DNA from: Candidatus Minthosoma equi
GTDB taxonomy: Bacteria > Bacteroidota > Bacteroidia > Bacteroidales > Bacteroidaceae
Length of the DNA stretch: 64,000 bases
Assembly (NCBI GenBank): GCA_018064885.1
Contig: JAGHUI010000018.1
Location: 1 to 64,000, forward strand
Direction of reading: 5' to 3'
The notes below the pieces were generated by a model. That model saw nothing but the letters and a program-made list of their open reading frames with translations, did no database searches and was not told the DNA's origin. Both the position numbers and the translations under genes were made by a program. Below are positions 29,401-36,236 of this stretch, in pieces (the first letter of the stretch is position 1; each line of letters opens with the position of its first letter).

Positions 29401-32400
29401 ACCTTGTAGTAACATACATCTGTAGGACTTATGCCGTCTTCTTTCATTGCCTTAATGTAAACATCACCAGCAGGAACAGCAATTTCGCCTGTTTCCTTTT
29501 TGTCATTGGATTTTTCTGAACCTGATGTAGGACGGCTTGTCCAATATTCTGTATTCTCACCATTAACATTAAGATAACGTTTGATGGCAGAAGCGCTTAC
29601 ACTTGAACCAGTATAACTGAATGTTACTTTGATTCTACCAGGAACGGTTGTATGGAAGTGAAGCACACCTGCTTGTGCATAACCATTACGTGAAGGGTAC
29701 TGCCCCTTGAATGATATAGCATCAGCATTAAAGTCATTTGCAAATGTAAGGTGGTCTGGGGCATAAGTTGACATGATAACTTCTTCCGATTTTGATGGTG
29801 TAGTAGTATCTGTCAATGTTATGCCTTTATTCTTTTCATCATATAGTTCACTTGTTGTAACAACTGTCACTTTCGACCAATCCCAAGTAATTGATTCCGT
29901 TACATCAGCCAAAGTTTTTTCTGTAGTGGCTTCTCCTTCTTCACCAATAACACCCTTAGCAGACATTGCTGCTACCGAATATTCCGATGTAGCAGGTGCA
30001 CGACGTGCTGCAGTTCTTGGTTTTGCTGACGAAGAAATGGTGTATGAAGTCTCGGTTGTTGTAGCCAGATATGTGCCATTGTGATAAATGATGTAGGCAA
30101 TAGCATCATCTACAGCATCCCATGTGAGGGTAGTGCCGTCAATAGTGACATGTGCAGGAGCAGCAGGCACAGTTACAGTAACTGGTTTGCTTCCTGTCGC
30201 TTCGTTTTCGGCATCCTCAGTGAAGTGAATGTTCGCATCAGGAATATCGTTTGACATCTTTGCGTCCCATGGTCCTGCGTATTCTATGTTCTTGATAGTC
30301 TTATAGAATGTACACCTTGGTTCCTGTTGCCATGCACGAGCAAGATAATACTTGCCTGCCATGTTTGCACCTGGGGCATTGTCGATAGTACAGTTGTTGA
30401 AAACGTAACCTGTTTTGCCTGCTGCAGTGCTTGGAGCAGCAATGACATCTTCGCCACTTGTTCTGTTCTCCAGAAGTATCTGGCACTTCTCAAACCACAC
30501 GTTACCACCACCGCAGATGAAATCGACGGTACCATGTATCTCGCAGTTCTCGAAGTAAGAGTTGGCATTGTCATTTGAATAGTATGTATCCTGACGACCG
30601 AGCAGACAGATATTGCGATATACATTGTTGGCACCATTGTCAAAGAGTGCAGTACCTCGCTCAGCATTTGTTGTGTTGTCGTAATCAACCGTACACTTCA
30701 AAGTGATGTTCTGCAATACAACATTGCTTGCAACTTGGAATGTAGCAGAGGTGTTGAGGCCTTCCTGTGCTGGATAGTTCTTGATAAGCACACCATCACG
30801 GCTCTCACCGATGATTGTAACATAATTGCTTACAGCAGTATTGTATGCCGTTTCAAGGTCGTAAGTACCATTCTTCACGAATATCTTGTACTGTTTGCTT
30901 GCTGTGCCGCTATGAGCAAGTGCTGATTTCAACTGCTTCACATTGCTTACGATAGCATCATAGACGCCAGCAGGATCTTCTTCTGGTTCAGATGACAGGT
31001 CGTAGCTTTCTATCCTAATATATGGAGTGTATTGTCCACCAATGATGGTGAGTGTTGTTGCTTCACCTTTGTAAATGAATGTAGCTTTACCGCCATTATG
31101 ATAACAACCTGGAGTCTTTATGTCTATTGGTGTTTCGTTTATTACGTTATCGCCAATCTTTACTACTGGGTTTGAACCAGCATATTGACAACCACCAAAT
31201 ATTATCTTTACAGGGCCATTGACATTGACTTCCATTTTGAAGTTATTCAAACCATGTGCATCACCTCCCTCGTGTGGGGTTCCTGAGTAACTGGTTACAG
31301 AAGCAGGGGCTTCAGGAAGCGCAGACTTGTTCATGAAGTCAAGTTCAAAGTCTTCCCATTCAAATGTCACGTATGCATTATTGTGAACTGCGTTGTATTC
31401 TGTTGCGAATGCAGGGGCTGATGGGTCAAGAACATTCGTAATATTACAACCATTCTGGAATGTGACACCGTTCTCACCATTCTCACCAACGTATGCCATG
31501 AACATACCTTTGTTGCCCTCAATCTGTACATCGTCGAAGGTAATGTTCTTGACGGTCATCTCTGGAAGACCGTAGATGTAGATAGGGTACTGGTGGTTTG
31601 AACCTGAGTAGCCTGTGCCTGGGTTAGTAACGTCTATGTTCTGGAAGAGTATGTCCTTAAACTCAGGGGTTGTAGTAACTACAGATTGTGCAGTGGCATC
31701 AGAAGGTTCAGGAAGAGGTTTGTCTGAACTGCCATAGTCATACCATGAAGTAATGATGAATGGATCTGCCACACCAGTCATTGTAGAGTTTCTGCAGATG
31801 ATGTCGTGAACGGAGTTCTCGCCATTACCACTGCGTCCTGTACGATTTGTTTTCAGACGGAAGCCCTGTGCTGTGCCATCGAAGGTAATGCCCTCAAAGA
31901 TGATGTGGTGAAGGCGCTCAGTGAACGAACCAATAGACGCACCATGACCACGCTTGAAGGTACAGTTCCATACATGACCATACTGTGAGTCAGAGTCAAA
32001 GACGATATTATCATCACCTGTGTCAATGGTACAGTTGTAGATGTTGGTGTAAGGTCCCCATACAGGAATACCATCGGTGTTGTGCGACACTTGAGTATAT
32101 CCATCATCTGTCGCTTCTTTCTGGATAGATGATGGGTTGACGATTGTCACATCATGAACGGTGAAGTTGCTTGCATTGCCACTGTTACCAAGTGTGAGGT
32201 TTGTGTTAGGGGCATTCTGGAGCTTCAAGTTGCGCACAAGGAACTTAGAGCCTTTAAGGAATCGGATGAGTGCACCTGGGCGATCACCTTCCAGAGTCTT
32301 TTCTTCGTATGCTTTCCACCAGTCAGCTCCCTGACCATCAATGATTGAGGTATTGTCCTCTCCCTCAATGACGACGTTCTCGACACTTTCTGAGCCTGTG

Positions 32401-33935
32401 CCAATGAAGTATGATTCTTTGTTGTGTGGATATGTTCCAATTGGCAGCATCTTCAAAGTAGTGTTCGCATTAAGATGCAGCACCACGTTGCTCTTCATCA
32501 CCAATGGACCAGAGAGCCAAGTACCAGTAGGTATGACAACCATACCACCACCAGCAGCATTAGCATCATCAATAGCACTCTGGATGGCAGCAGCGTTGTC
32601 GTCTGTTGTAGAGAGTCCATCAAGCGTTATTGTCTTGTAAAGTGTAATGTCTGGGAGTTGCACCGCCGTCCATCCATCAGGAGTGTTTTGGGCTGCGAGT
32701 TCGGTGGAAAGGTCGAATTTTGCAGGAATATAAGGTAGCACCATCTGTAAATAGCGGAAATAACTACCGTCACCAATGACCACAGTTGCGGTTTCTGCCT
32801 TAGAATCAATAGTAGTCTGATAGGTCGTATTCGTATTGCCTGTTGCCGCAACACCATTGACCGTAGTTGTAGTAGTTGCATTGTATGATTCCAAAGAGAA
32901 TGTTGCACCTGCGCACGAAGGAAGTATGAACTTTGTCCCAGAGTTCATCTGACACAAATCCGTCCAGTTGCCGTTAGCCACCTTGCCAGGGTTTGTAGAA
33001 TAGTCAAGCTTTACATCAATAACCTCGTCATCAACAGTAGCCTGCGTTACATATATAAGATCCGCGACATTCTGATAAGACAGTGTAGGAGCCCCGTTCT
33101 TTGTTTGGAAATCCCACTTCAAGGTCACAGCCTCAGTGCGGTCCCCAAGTGTCTTGGTGTTCTGTCTGAAAACAGGCGTAAACTGCATGTCAGCTGTAGG
33201 AGTGAATTCGGCACCTACATTATAAGTTGTTGCGCCGTCGGTCCAGCCAGTAAGGGTGTAACCATCTTTGTAGAGAGTGAAGTTCTTAGGTGCCTTGAGG
33301 GCTGGATCACCCTCTGTAAACACAACAGCTGCAGGGGCAGTTCCTATTGCTTGTGCATCGTTATTGACATAAGTTACATTATATTTGTTTACAACGGCAT
33401 CGCTTTTTTCCACCTTGACATAAGCACAATAATTACCACCATTGATAGTGATGGTCTGTGGAGTGCTGCCAAGAACAACATACGCCTCTGTTACATTCGC
33501 AGCATTGCTAGAATAACAATTTGAACCATGTGCAATAGTATTAAGAGTATTACCATTTGCATCTTTTACTGTACGGTCATTACTATGTTGGCAATTACCT
33601 GTAGTAATCTTCAGCGTACCTGATACATTAGGAATAGTAACAACGAGGTTGTTCATACCATGATCATTCCAATACTTACCAGCTACTGTAGCCACAGCAT
33701 TAGCATCATCAGCTGCAACACGTGTGCAATTACCTTGTGCATCCACAGCTATGCCAAAGGTCTCAACCTTCGTCTGTTGTGCAGCATACTCTGAAGGAAG
33801 AAGCATCGTACCAGTTCCATTATTCAGAATAGCGCTGAAATCTTTAAATTCCGCCCAGGCACACTCTCCCCATGCGAGCATGATCACCATCATTATGAGG
33901 GTGAGGAGGTGGGTGGTTAATGGTCTCTTTGACAT
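20472..33935 (-). CDS. Giant secreted pectin-degrading multienzyme: GH28 polygalacturonase + two CE8 pectin methylesterases
   Basis: About 4,487 residues. The start at 33935 gives a signal peptide (MSKRPLTTH...GECAWA) behind AAGGA; an in-frame ATG at 34019 would add 28 residues. GH28 domain (about 430-870): NTDG with Asp621, DD at 641-642, GHG with His664, and R693-x-K695, the complete set. CE8 no. 1 (about 990-1240): QDTYY Asp1116, GTVDF Asp1138, LARAW Arg1200. A fibronectin-III-like domain follows (about 1250-1340). Big2-like (about 2050) and CHB_HEX_C-like (about 2140-2190) domains come next. CE8 no. 2 (about 3810-4100): Asp3966, VVDW Asp3990, LGRPW Arg4051. Four Cys-containing QHG modules and several InlB/Flg_new-like repeats fill the rest. 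The C-terminus is a sorting-type tail (GIYDLMGNKV...GHIYIIDGQKRLWK). It should de-esterify and cleave homogalacturonan at or outside the cell surface. Confidence 0.88.
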   Translation of the reverse strand: MSKRPLTTHLLTLIMMVIMLAWGECAWAEFKDFSAILNNGTGTMLLPSEYAAQQTKVETFGIAVDAQGNCTRVAADDANAVATVAGKYWNDHGMNNLVVTIPNVSGTLKITTGNCQHSNDRTVKDANGNTLNTIAHGSNCYSSNAANVTEAYVVLGSTPQTITINGGNYCAYVKVEKSDAVVNKYNVTYVNNDAQAIGTAPAAVVFTEGDPALKAPKNFTLYKDGYTLTGWTDGATTYNVGAEFTPTADMQFTPVFRQNTKTLGDRTEAVTLKWDFQTKNGAPTLSYQNVADLIYVTQATVDDEVIDVKLDYSTNPGKVANGNWTDLCQMNSGTKFILPSCAGATFSLESYNATTTTTVNGVAATGNTNTTYQTTIDSKAETATVVIGDGSYFRYLQMVLPYIPAKFDLSTELAAQNTPDGWTAVQLPDITLYKTITLDGLSTTDDNAAAIQSAIDDANAAGGGMVVIPTGTWLSGPLVMKSNVVLHLNANTTLKMLPIGTYPHNKESYFIGTGSESVENVVIEGEDNTSIIDGQGADWWKAYEEKTLEGDRPGALIRFLKGSKFLVRNLKLQNAPNTNLTLGNSGNASNFTVHDVTIVNPSSIQKEATDDGYTQVSHNTDGIPVWGPYTNIYNCTIDTGDDNIVFDSDSQYGHVWNCTFKRGHGASIGSFTERLHHIIFEGITFDGTAQGFRLKTNRTGRSGNGENSVHDIICRNSTMTGVADPFIITSWYDYGSSDKPLPEPSDATAQSVVTTTPEFKDILFQNIDVTNPGTGYSGSNHQYPIYIYGLPEMTVKNITFDDVQIEGNKGMFMAYVGENGENGVTFQNGCNITNVLDPSAPAFATEYNAVHNNAYVTFEWEDFELDFMNKSALPEAPASVTSYSGTPHEGGDAHGLNNFKMEVNVNGPVKIIFGGCQYAGSNPVVKIGDNVINETPIDIKTPGCYHNGGKATFIYKGEATTLTIIGGQYTPYIRIESYDLSSEPEEDPAGVYDAIVSNVKQLKSALAHSGTASKQYKIFVKNGTYDLETAYNTAVSNYVTIIGESRDGVLIKNYPAQEGLNTSATFQVASNVVLQNITLKCTVDYDNTTNAERGTALFDNGANNVYRNICLLGRQDTYYSNDNANSYFENCEIHGTVDFICGGGNVWFEKCQILLENRTSGEDVIAAPSTAAGKTGYVFNNCTIDNAPGANMAGKYYLARAWQQEPRCTFYKTIKNIEYAGPWDAKMSNDIPDANIHFTEDAENEATGSKPVTVTVPAAPAHVTIDGTTLTWDAVDDAIAYIIYHNGTYLATTTETSYTISSSAKPRTAARRAPATSEYSVAAMSAKGVIGEEGEATTEKTLADVTESITWDWSKVTVVTTSELYDEKNKGITLTDTTTPSKSEEVIMSTYAPDHLTFANDFNADAISFKGQYPSRNGYAQAGVLHFHTTVPGRIKVTFSYTGSSVSASAIKRYLNVNGENTEYWTSRPTSGSEKSNDKKETGEIAVPAGDVYIKAMKEDGISPTDVCYYKVIFIADEPEPSDEGIEGTITWAVGNETEGTASNEIKDAVSRTKVTVGSDLTATQVGAYKDITGSVPMVKYVPATSNAGTVAADMIEYTVTMKKGITFKPTSVKFDAVKGGTDGAYFSWSYTVDGVESSITPYSDPKNQIRRDNNANPSAPLTHEESITAEAGNTFTLRFYISNTANNKNMSIGNIKINGIVSGEEEERTFKDFKIDFRPETYKVILPTTGVLPSNVELSNIARNDGQHGLKSGTIKVAVDGPVKFTIGSCQYGSQTMTIKQTGKDDVNININNGCDSDTSFDHFVTWTYNVEEPAELTFVLNGYLPWFAAEACEFIPTVDVTYYNTNGAVIGSETVEGSSALAYKYGESDVIVPDGSKFRGWFDKATDGHKVAEGTTLNEDKKLYAVATPIEVTIPGSNFSYNLGSDNFYQEDHEGITINKGAFHDSQHGWSFNSNGTIQIPVSGNADLTFTICCYSAKQTFTITDEAGNDVGNIDFVPEVDGNGNQKESSPFEIRYEGPATTLTFTLPNGGYIHSVEVSNDAIPASDLAIVEGKEVKTLYPGDTYQLEILKDYTTSSAGAITYTSSDAAVASVSPTGLITAGSKYGSATITLAQEGNAQYQAGSVEFTVKVVNQYGQTDKPSATVGDDGKVYVTANAATPDAKLYYTTDGTEPTDQSTPYTGAIEGLPENTIVKVVAYDGEKTPSDVVNAYVKVPVTLIWDWNSTKAFSLNPRYSDEALKPLFDDNTRANIGNNFEHQGASNSIKGKDYTFAKFQLLSTLNKGDKNSAIQFNVLTKAGISFKPTATSATISRGGTNGGKTDISIADENTEKYLIENQLPNRYDGSGTSTDGGETGYCTYAFDATYFTDIAMTSDLSMYIYTHSVAKDYYYADITITGYISGSEYDGEFYKVAYDIEPAEGGYVVQKPSVASVMAGKQVRFDATPAEGYKFINWTKTSDNSVLSTNPSLVRTITEDTYVTANFVKLPYVTFTKAGLQYEVEGNDPQAQYVDAETYEVYIPKNYIFYREGYTMIGWTDGENTYELGKSQRFDEDVTLKPKFQKNEVAITDTDAKVTVRWDLNHRDRPLESPEINVAFKENDPTNNNGIYTRTATVNGTPLDMKMYILAPDADTKLDNRDGTVPVSTAQVNPGTKVTIPAVPGMKVTLKAATGKDERTISGRTSPRHTQFPEGTTIPSYFGDDTSANPTRVDDYTAEYIYNGDDETVTLTFQQIAGQGDWGFYEWIEVEYPVLQQVKLANSIYAKLEREKNDNAGSVEITAKDPVHANTGKRYLAGDVVTVTATAKYGYTITGFTCAAGESNLTEQTIEDGGKSATVKYTIVDGENLVTAIYQRQETKTIRVTTADKSLGGVTLSPIYENFVTRGIDYVEGYYVAGTEIKLVSEAGEGNVLEYWMDDEETWKDGDNPTKTDPNIYMTVSNHGSYIAYFKPGEKGTVIFDLTGSDVDVDPATYSGSMSITPATLKDVRSFNIPTNFTFFWNGHSLDHWVADGSNVKYELGQRGSFTTPNQTITLRPVFNENPGTQENRINNPVIRYDFGSGIFDYDDPTSGTTRKVSAQKVNIGKNTKTFWTSTVYTNILLNGVENPHWRDVAIWVNTGEKGYIRNGDMAEWASFGPGTSFELASCSGTKISMMSYSPITTTTFDGVVPTLDESRSNPANHEYVYTYTTRSTEDRVKIIIGDDYSYYKWIETATLAANMVDLHIKTADNVVGEIKTVESADEENFPSKDLDDGGRSFQKGNKVRVVFYRKFGAEFDKIIDPAKNDLPVLEMLPDDKVRMVLKGNGTDTEVLARNADGSWGGGTDHVFKLQIEEPTDDNRTAEDKAKGFLTKYTVEFEITTHRDLEIRFKEKPTYYVTFNTGTEAVGVAPLAIWVEAGDAYTIPKNQTLYYEGHTLDHWVDLAGNVYNIGSKYNMSEDAPSDMLLYPVFRQNTFSLLDLTANATATWDFRRSNGAPIISYQKINGIYIAQVSNGESEIDVKLDLVGENGKIDNKAGEERAQINGSSIFRFPVTDGCEIGLNGSSANYQIENTKICGKNSSNGGYVKGQNVTATYSGAAGEGDVVFADDGKYYTQFSITYKPQTAEKPELTSVTYGETVLGTTDLNTLKTNGTITITIDADVVNNRVPAVTAVVENGTAEVTQATYDNPVATLTLKTAGGMSVKTYAVNFSFNTPTSAPLLAGIRVRNATVANGVAANAPVSGSIEIQFDRIMKAVDITPTVGGNSLSAISTTKGKVLTYNYWHLPVDEDVVINIPANTLEDVYGAKYASPITLTLHTAATNMAIEHKPFDYVVGYGPVSDINAIIKTVNADRGTSRLRIFIPDGEYELTGNEKSSWKAGDETTDDEGNSLSVPAGGFKYDNHMTVISRSNVSLIGQSQDGTFLYNRPKYEGIGATATIHLSGVDDYLEDLTLENRYPYNKANFAGRAVAFWDQGNRQVLKNVSLLSYQDTYYSHGNGNYRGYFEDCVLAGVVDWLCGNGDIWLERCGIMVRNRSGNNIAAPATQTSWGYVFNYCRVYPEEGADLVTDKSYTLGRPWQGTPGATYLNTTFDVLPRDEGWQAMMESHVLKFHEYNSMDSYGHPISLGTRTLAGAAPLKGSDDLILTEAAAQKYTIENVLGGGEAFDPRIFTQQIDAASNNDHKDWDANNSLTWDDDIEIDDDRLQWHTEPMALCYFVFKKDEETGKWKYITNVAQSTEDETVTGLSIERYGDGFYCVRAANQRGGLGAPTKEVEFKVSEKYTLEIKKAATVDGVDYGWSTLCLPYNSKVPTVNIDGITQAGFKVYAANGVNPDATSDYDKFDTAKENKVTDYYLYLKSVTVINKDQGYVVYGPVGQYQFASSSHTSDVVTILEGNSDKETIPTGNNNSYVLANKSTYGIGFYKYTGSTLAAYRAWLPVDMVDNKVQTATSGNNARAIEFIIVDDDEASDIINLHGNAEGFGRDGIYDLMGNKVLRPIPGHIYIIDGQKRLWK

Positions 33936-34077
33936 TATATGTTGGTTCCTTAGAGGAGTTATGGTGTTCTCTGACATAGGTTCAGATGTTTGGAAAGTAT
34001 GTTGAGTGTTCATTTGCATGATTGATATTTGCTGTTTATTGAAGGAATATATGTTGATGTCTCTGTGACAGGGTTGG

Positions 34078-34506
34078 CTAAAGAAGCTTTATCTTGTCGA
34101 TGGCGCCGGTTTGGGAATCACGGACGTACCATTCAGAGTAGAGAATCTCGCGTTTGAAGTTTATTATCATGCCGTAGGGACAATGGGTTATTGCCATGCG
34201 GTTTTTGAGGTATTCACGATCGGTTTGGTTGGTGTCAGCATCCTTGGAGTACAGATCGACGATGATGTTGCCGTTCAGCAGGAGATGGATGTCGCAGGTC
34301 GTTGGGAGCTGCTCGTCTTTCCAGTAGAGGGGCAGCTGTGCATTGACCTGAACGTTGTTGCCGTCTTTCTGGGTCAGGTAGATGAAGTATTTGGCGTAGA
34401 TTGCCGTGCCCATTCCGAAGTGGAGGGTGTTGTAGATGTTCATCGCTATGCCTGAGAGACGATAGAAGAATGCCCATTGGCGGTTGTATTGTTGTCGAGG
34501 ATCCAT
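34078..34506 (-). CDS. GxxExxY-family protein with degenerate nuclease site
   Basis: 142 residues, no signal peptide. The overall pattern follows the GxxExxY family of PD-(D/E)xK-fold proteins: LHFGMGTAIY (28-37), AQLPLYW (56-62), CDIHLLLNGNIIVDL (71-85), EYLK (98-101) and YGMIINF (111-117). However, the family's Glu is Thr34 in G31-x-x-T-x-x-Y37, and the ExK pair reads D84-L-Y86. It therefore probably lacks catalysis and may bind nucleic acid or a partner. It lies between the DUF3883 gene and the giant pectinase, behind a 26-bp repeat array and a leader with C7 and T9 tracts (coding strand G7 to C7, T9 to A9). The family call rests on my own alignment from memory. Confidence 0.6.
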   Translation of the reverse strand: MDPRQQYNRQWAFFYRLSGIAMNIYNTLHFGMGTAIYAKYFIYLTQKDGNNVQVNAQLPLYWKDEQLPTTCDIHLLLNGNIIVDLYSKDADTNQTDREYLKNRMAITHCPYGMIINFKREILYSEWYVRDSQTGAIDKIKLL

Positions 34507-34784
34507 GTGGATGCGGTGTTGGGGGGGTGGTTTGTTTGTTTTTTTTTGCTTGAAATAGCAATGAAATCTCAGAAATGGGGGCAGATGTCGGTGCCTTGAG
34601 AGGAGCGCGGTGCTCGGTGCCTTGAGGGTGAGCGTGCTGCTCGGTGCCTTGAGAGGAGCGTGGTGCTCAATGCCTTGAGGGGAGCGTGCTGCTCGGGGGC
34701 TTGAGATGAGCGTGGGCTCGGTGCCTTGGGGTGAGCGTGGGCTCGGGGGCGGGTATTTCTGGGATTTTGTTGATATTTTGGGTG
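34507..34784. other. Repeat-bearing spacer before the GxxExxY gene
   Basis: Holds homopolymers G7 (34521-34527) and T9 (34539-34547), a leader resembling that before the DUF3883 gene, the first 26-bp array, and a 40-bp flank (from 34751) that recurs after the second array. Confidence 0.7.
34588..34743. repeat. 26-bp tandem repeat array 1 (six units)
   Basis: Six units of 25-27 bp, each close to TCGGTGCCTTGAG followed by GGTGAGCGTGGTGC. There are no unique spacers, so it is not CRISPR. Units vary mostly by transitions and single-base indels, and none of the reading frames through it looks coding. Confidence 0.85.
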
Positions 34785-35837
34785 TTACAGGAGGCCGAGG
34801 AGGTGGAGCTGGTTTTTTATCTCTTCGACAGGGCGCTTGAATTCGTGAGCTAATGCTGGGATGTCAGTGCCTGTCTGGTAGAGGGCTGTGAGCCTGCTTG
34901 TTGTGGCTGCTGTCCAGGGCTTGCCTTGGTTGGTATATACTCTGTTGATGGTCCTGCCTGGTGTGGTGGGAGCACCAAGGATGTATTGCAGTAGGGTGGC
35001 TCCTGACATGTATATCGGTGTGCCTGAGGTTCGGACGTTCTTGTCGTTGTGGGTGGCAAGGAGCGCCATGATGTCTATTGGTATAGTCGTAAGCCGTGAG
35101 TTGAGACGGTAGAGCAGGTAGTTCTGAGCATGCGGATTGGGATAGCGCATGGAGAGCATCTGCTGTCTGGTGGCTGTCGAGACGCCTGAGATGTCGTAGA
35201 TACGGTAGTTGCGTGGTTCTCGAACGTCGTACAGGAGCAGATAGCCTGGTGTCTCTGTCATCTCGTTGGTAGGTACACTGCCGTTGATGAGACCTTGACG
35301 CACATTGTAGCAGTGGGTGCGAAGTATCCAGTTGAGATGTTCGTTGGAGGTGAAGCAACCTATGAGGATGGTCTTGGTGTCGAAGTCTTTAGGGACTGTC
35401 GAGAGGGCGGCATCGTGATAGGTGAACTCCAGTGTTTGCACTTTTTCTTGCCATTGCTCACCGAGGTTGTGGAGCGGGTCCGAGATGATGAGCGGTTGGT
35501 AGCCAGGGAGTGAGACTTGTGAGAGATCTACGAGGTAGATGCAGTAGTTGGTGCCGTAGCGTTGGGCGGCAGCCTGTTCGCTGGCTGAGAGGAAGAAGTG
35601 CGGTGTCGTGGTGTATGTCTTGACCTCAATGAAGCGGTCGGGGCTTACGGATGTCATTCCGATGAATGACTGTATGTCGTAGCCGCGAGACACGTCAGCA
35701 CGACCAACGATACGGATGTCGTTGATGCGAGGGTGAGCATAGAGCCTGCGGCGTTCGTAGGCAAGGACGAAGTCTTCGCCACGTTCGCCGATGAGCTTGT
35801 GCTGGTTTTCGAGTTGCTGACGTTGTTGTTCAGTCAT
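34785..35837 (-). CDS. DUF3883-type nuclease-like protein
   Basis: 350 residues, no signal peptide. The N-terminal 120 residues match the DUF3883 (NO VEIN C-terminal) domain of the PD-(D/E)xK superfamily: GERGED (17-22), RGYDI with Asp54, FIEVKT with Glu71 and Lys73, FFLSASEQAAAQ and YCIYLVDLS. The D...ExK site is intact, so DNA cleavage is possible. The middle (about 150-290) has no family I know. The C-terminus (about 300-350), PWTAATTSRLTALYQTG then RPVEEIKNQLHLLGLL, looks like a Myb/SANT-like helix-turn-helix. Both neighbours on this strand are surface-protein genes, which makes an intracellular nuclease here unexpected. Confidence 0.7.
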   Translation of the reverse strand: MTEQQRQQLENQHKLIGERGEDFVLAYERRRLYAHPRINDIRIVGRADVSRGYDIQSFIGMTSVSPDRFIEVKTYTTTPHFFLSASEQAAAQRYGTNYCIYLVDLSQVSLPGYQPLIISDPLHNLGEQWQEKVQTLEFTYHDAALSTVPKDFDTKTILIGCFTSNEHLNWILRTHCYNVRQGLINGSVPTNEMTETPGYLLLYDVREPRNYRIYDISGVSTATRQQMLSMRYPNPHAQNYLLYRLNSRLTTIPIDIMALLATHNDKNVRTSGTPIYMSGATLLQYILGAPTTPGRTINRVYTNQGKPWTAATTSRLTALYQTGTDIPALAHEFKRPVEEIKNQLHLLGLL

Positions 35838-35930
35838 GAGGGGATGTTGTTTTTTTTTGAAATGTTGTTTTTTGAAATATAAACGAAATCTCCGAAATCA
35901 AAATGAAATCAATGGAATCTCTGAAATTAT

Positions 35931-36132
35931 GAGGTGAGCGCGGTGCTCGGTGCTTGAGGTGAGCGCGGTGCTCGGTGCCTTGAGGGTGAGCGTGGTGCTC
36001 GGTGCCTTGAGGTGAGCGTGGGGCTCAGGTGCTTGAGGTGAGCGCGTTGCTCGGGGACTTGAGGGTGAGCGTGGTGCTCGGGGACTTGAGGTGAGCGTGG
36101 TGCTCAGTGCCTTGAGGGTGAGCATGAGGCTC
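35931..36132. repeat. 26-bp tandem repeat array 2 (seven and a half units)
   Basis: The same unit family as the array at 34588-34743. It starts with a half unit (GAGGTGAGCGCGGTGC) followed by seven units of 25-27 bp. It is followed by a flank, CGGGTATTTCTGAGATTTG then TTGATATTTTGG, nearly identical to the flank of array 1. So array plus flank is a duplicated block. Confidence 0.85.
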
Positions 36133-36173
36133 GGGGGGCGGGTATTTCTGAGATTTGTTGATATTTTGGATGT

Positions 36174-36232
36174 TACTGGAGGCAGGGGAGGGGGAGCGGG
36201 GGCTGGTCTCTTCTGCTGTTCGCTTGATTGTG
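36174..36232 (-). pseudogene. 3'-end relic of a second DUF3883-type gene
   Basis: The sequence after array 2 aligns with the last 55-60 bp of the DUF3883 gene (34787-34845): shared GAGG(C), CTCTTC, CGCTTGA and GTGTGAG/GTGAG blocks in the same order. The stop-codon position (TTAC on the plus strand) is also kept. The reading frame is degraded. It abuts the stop of the giant adhesin gene at 36237. Confidence 0.5.
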
Positions 36233-36236
36233 TGAG

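Noticed and set aside
35898..36125. 75-codon frame with repeating Ala/Pro/Ser/Thr across array 2
   Set aside because: It only translates the 26-bp repeat; unit lengths vary by one base and would break the frame in the sister array.
34588..36132. CRISPR array
   Set aside because: The 26-bp units are contiguous with no unique spacers, and no cas gene is nearby.
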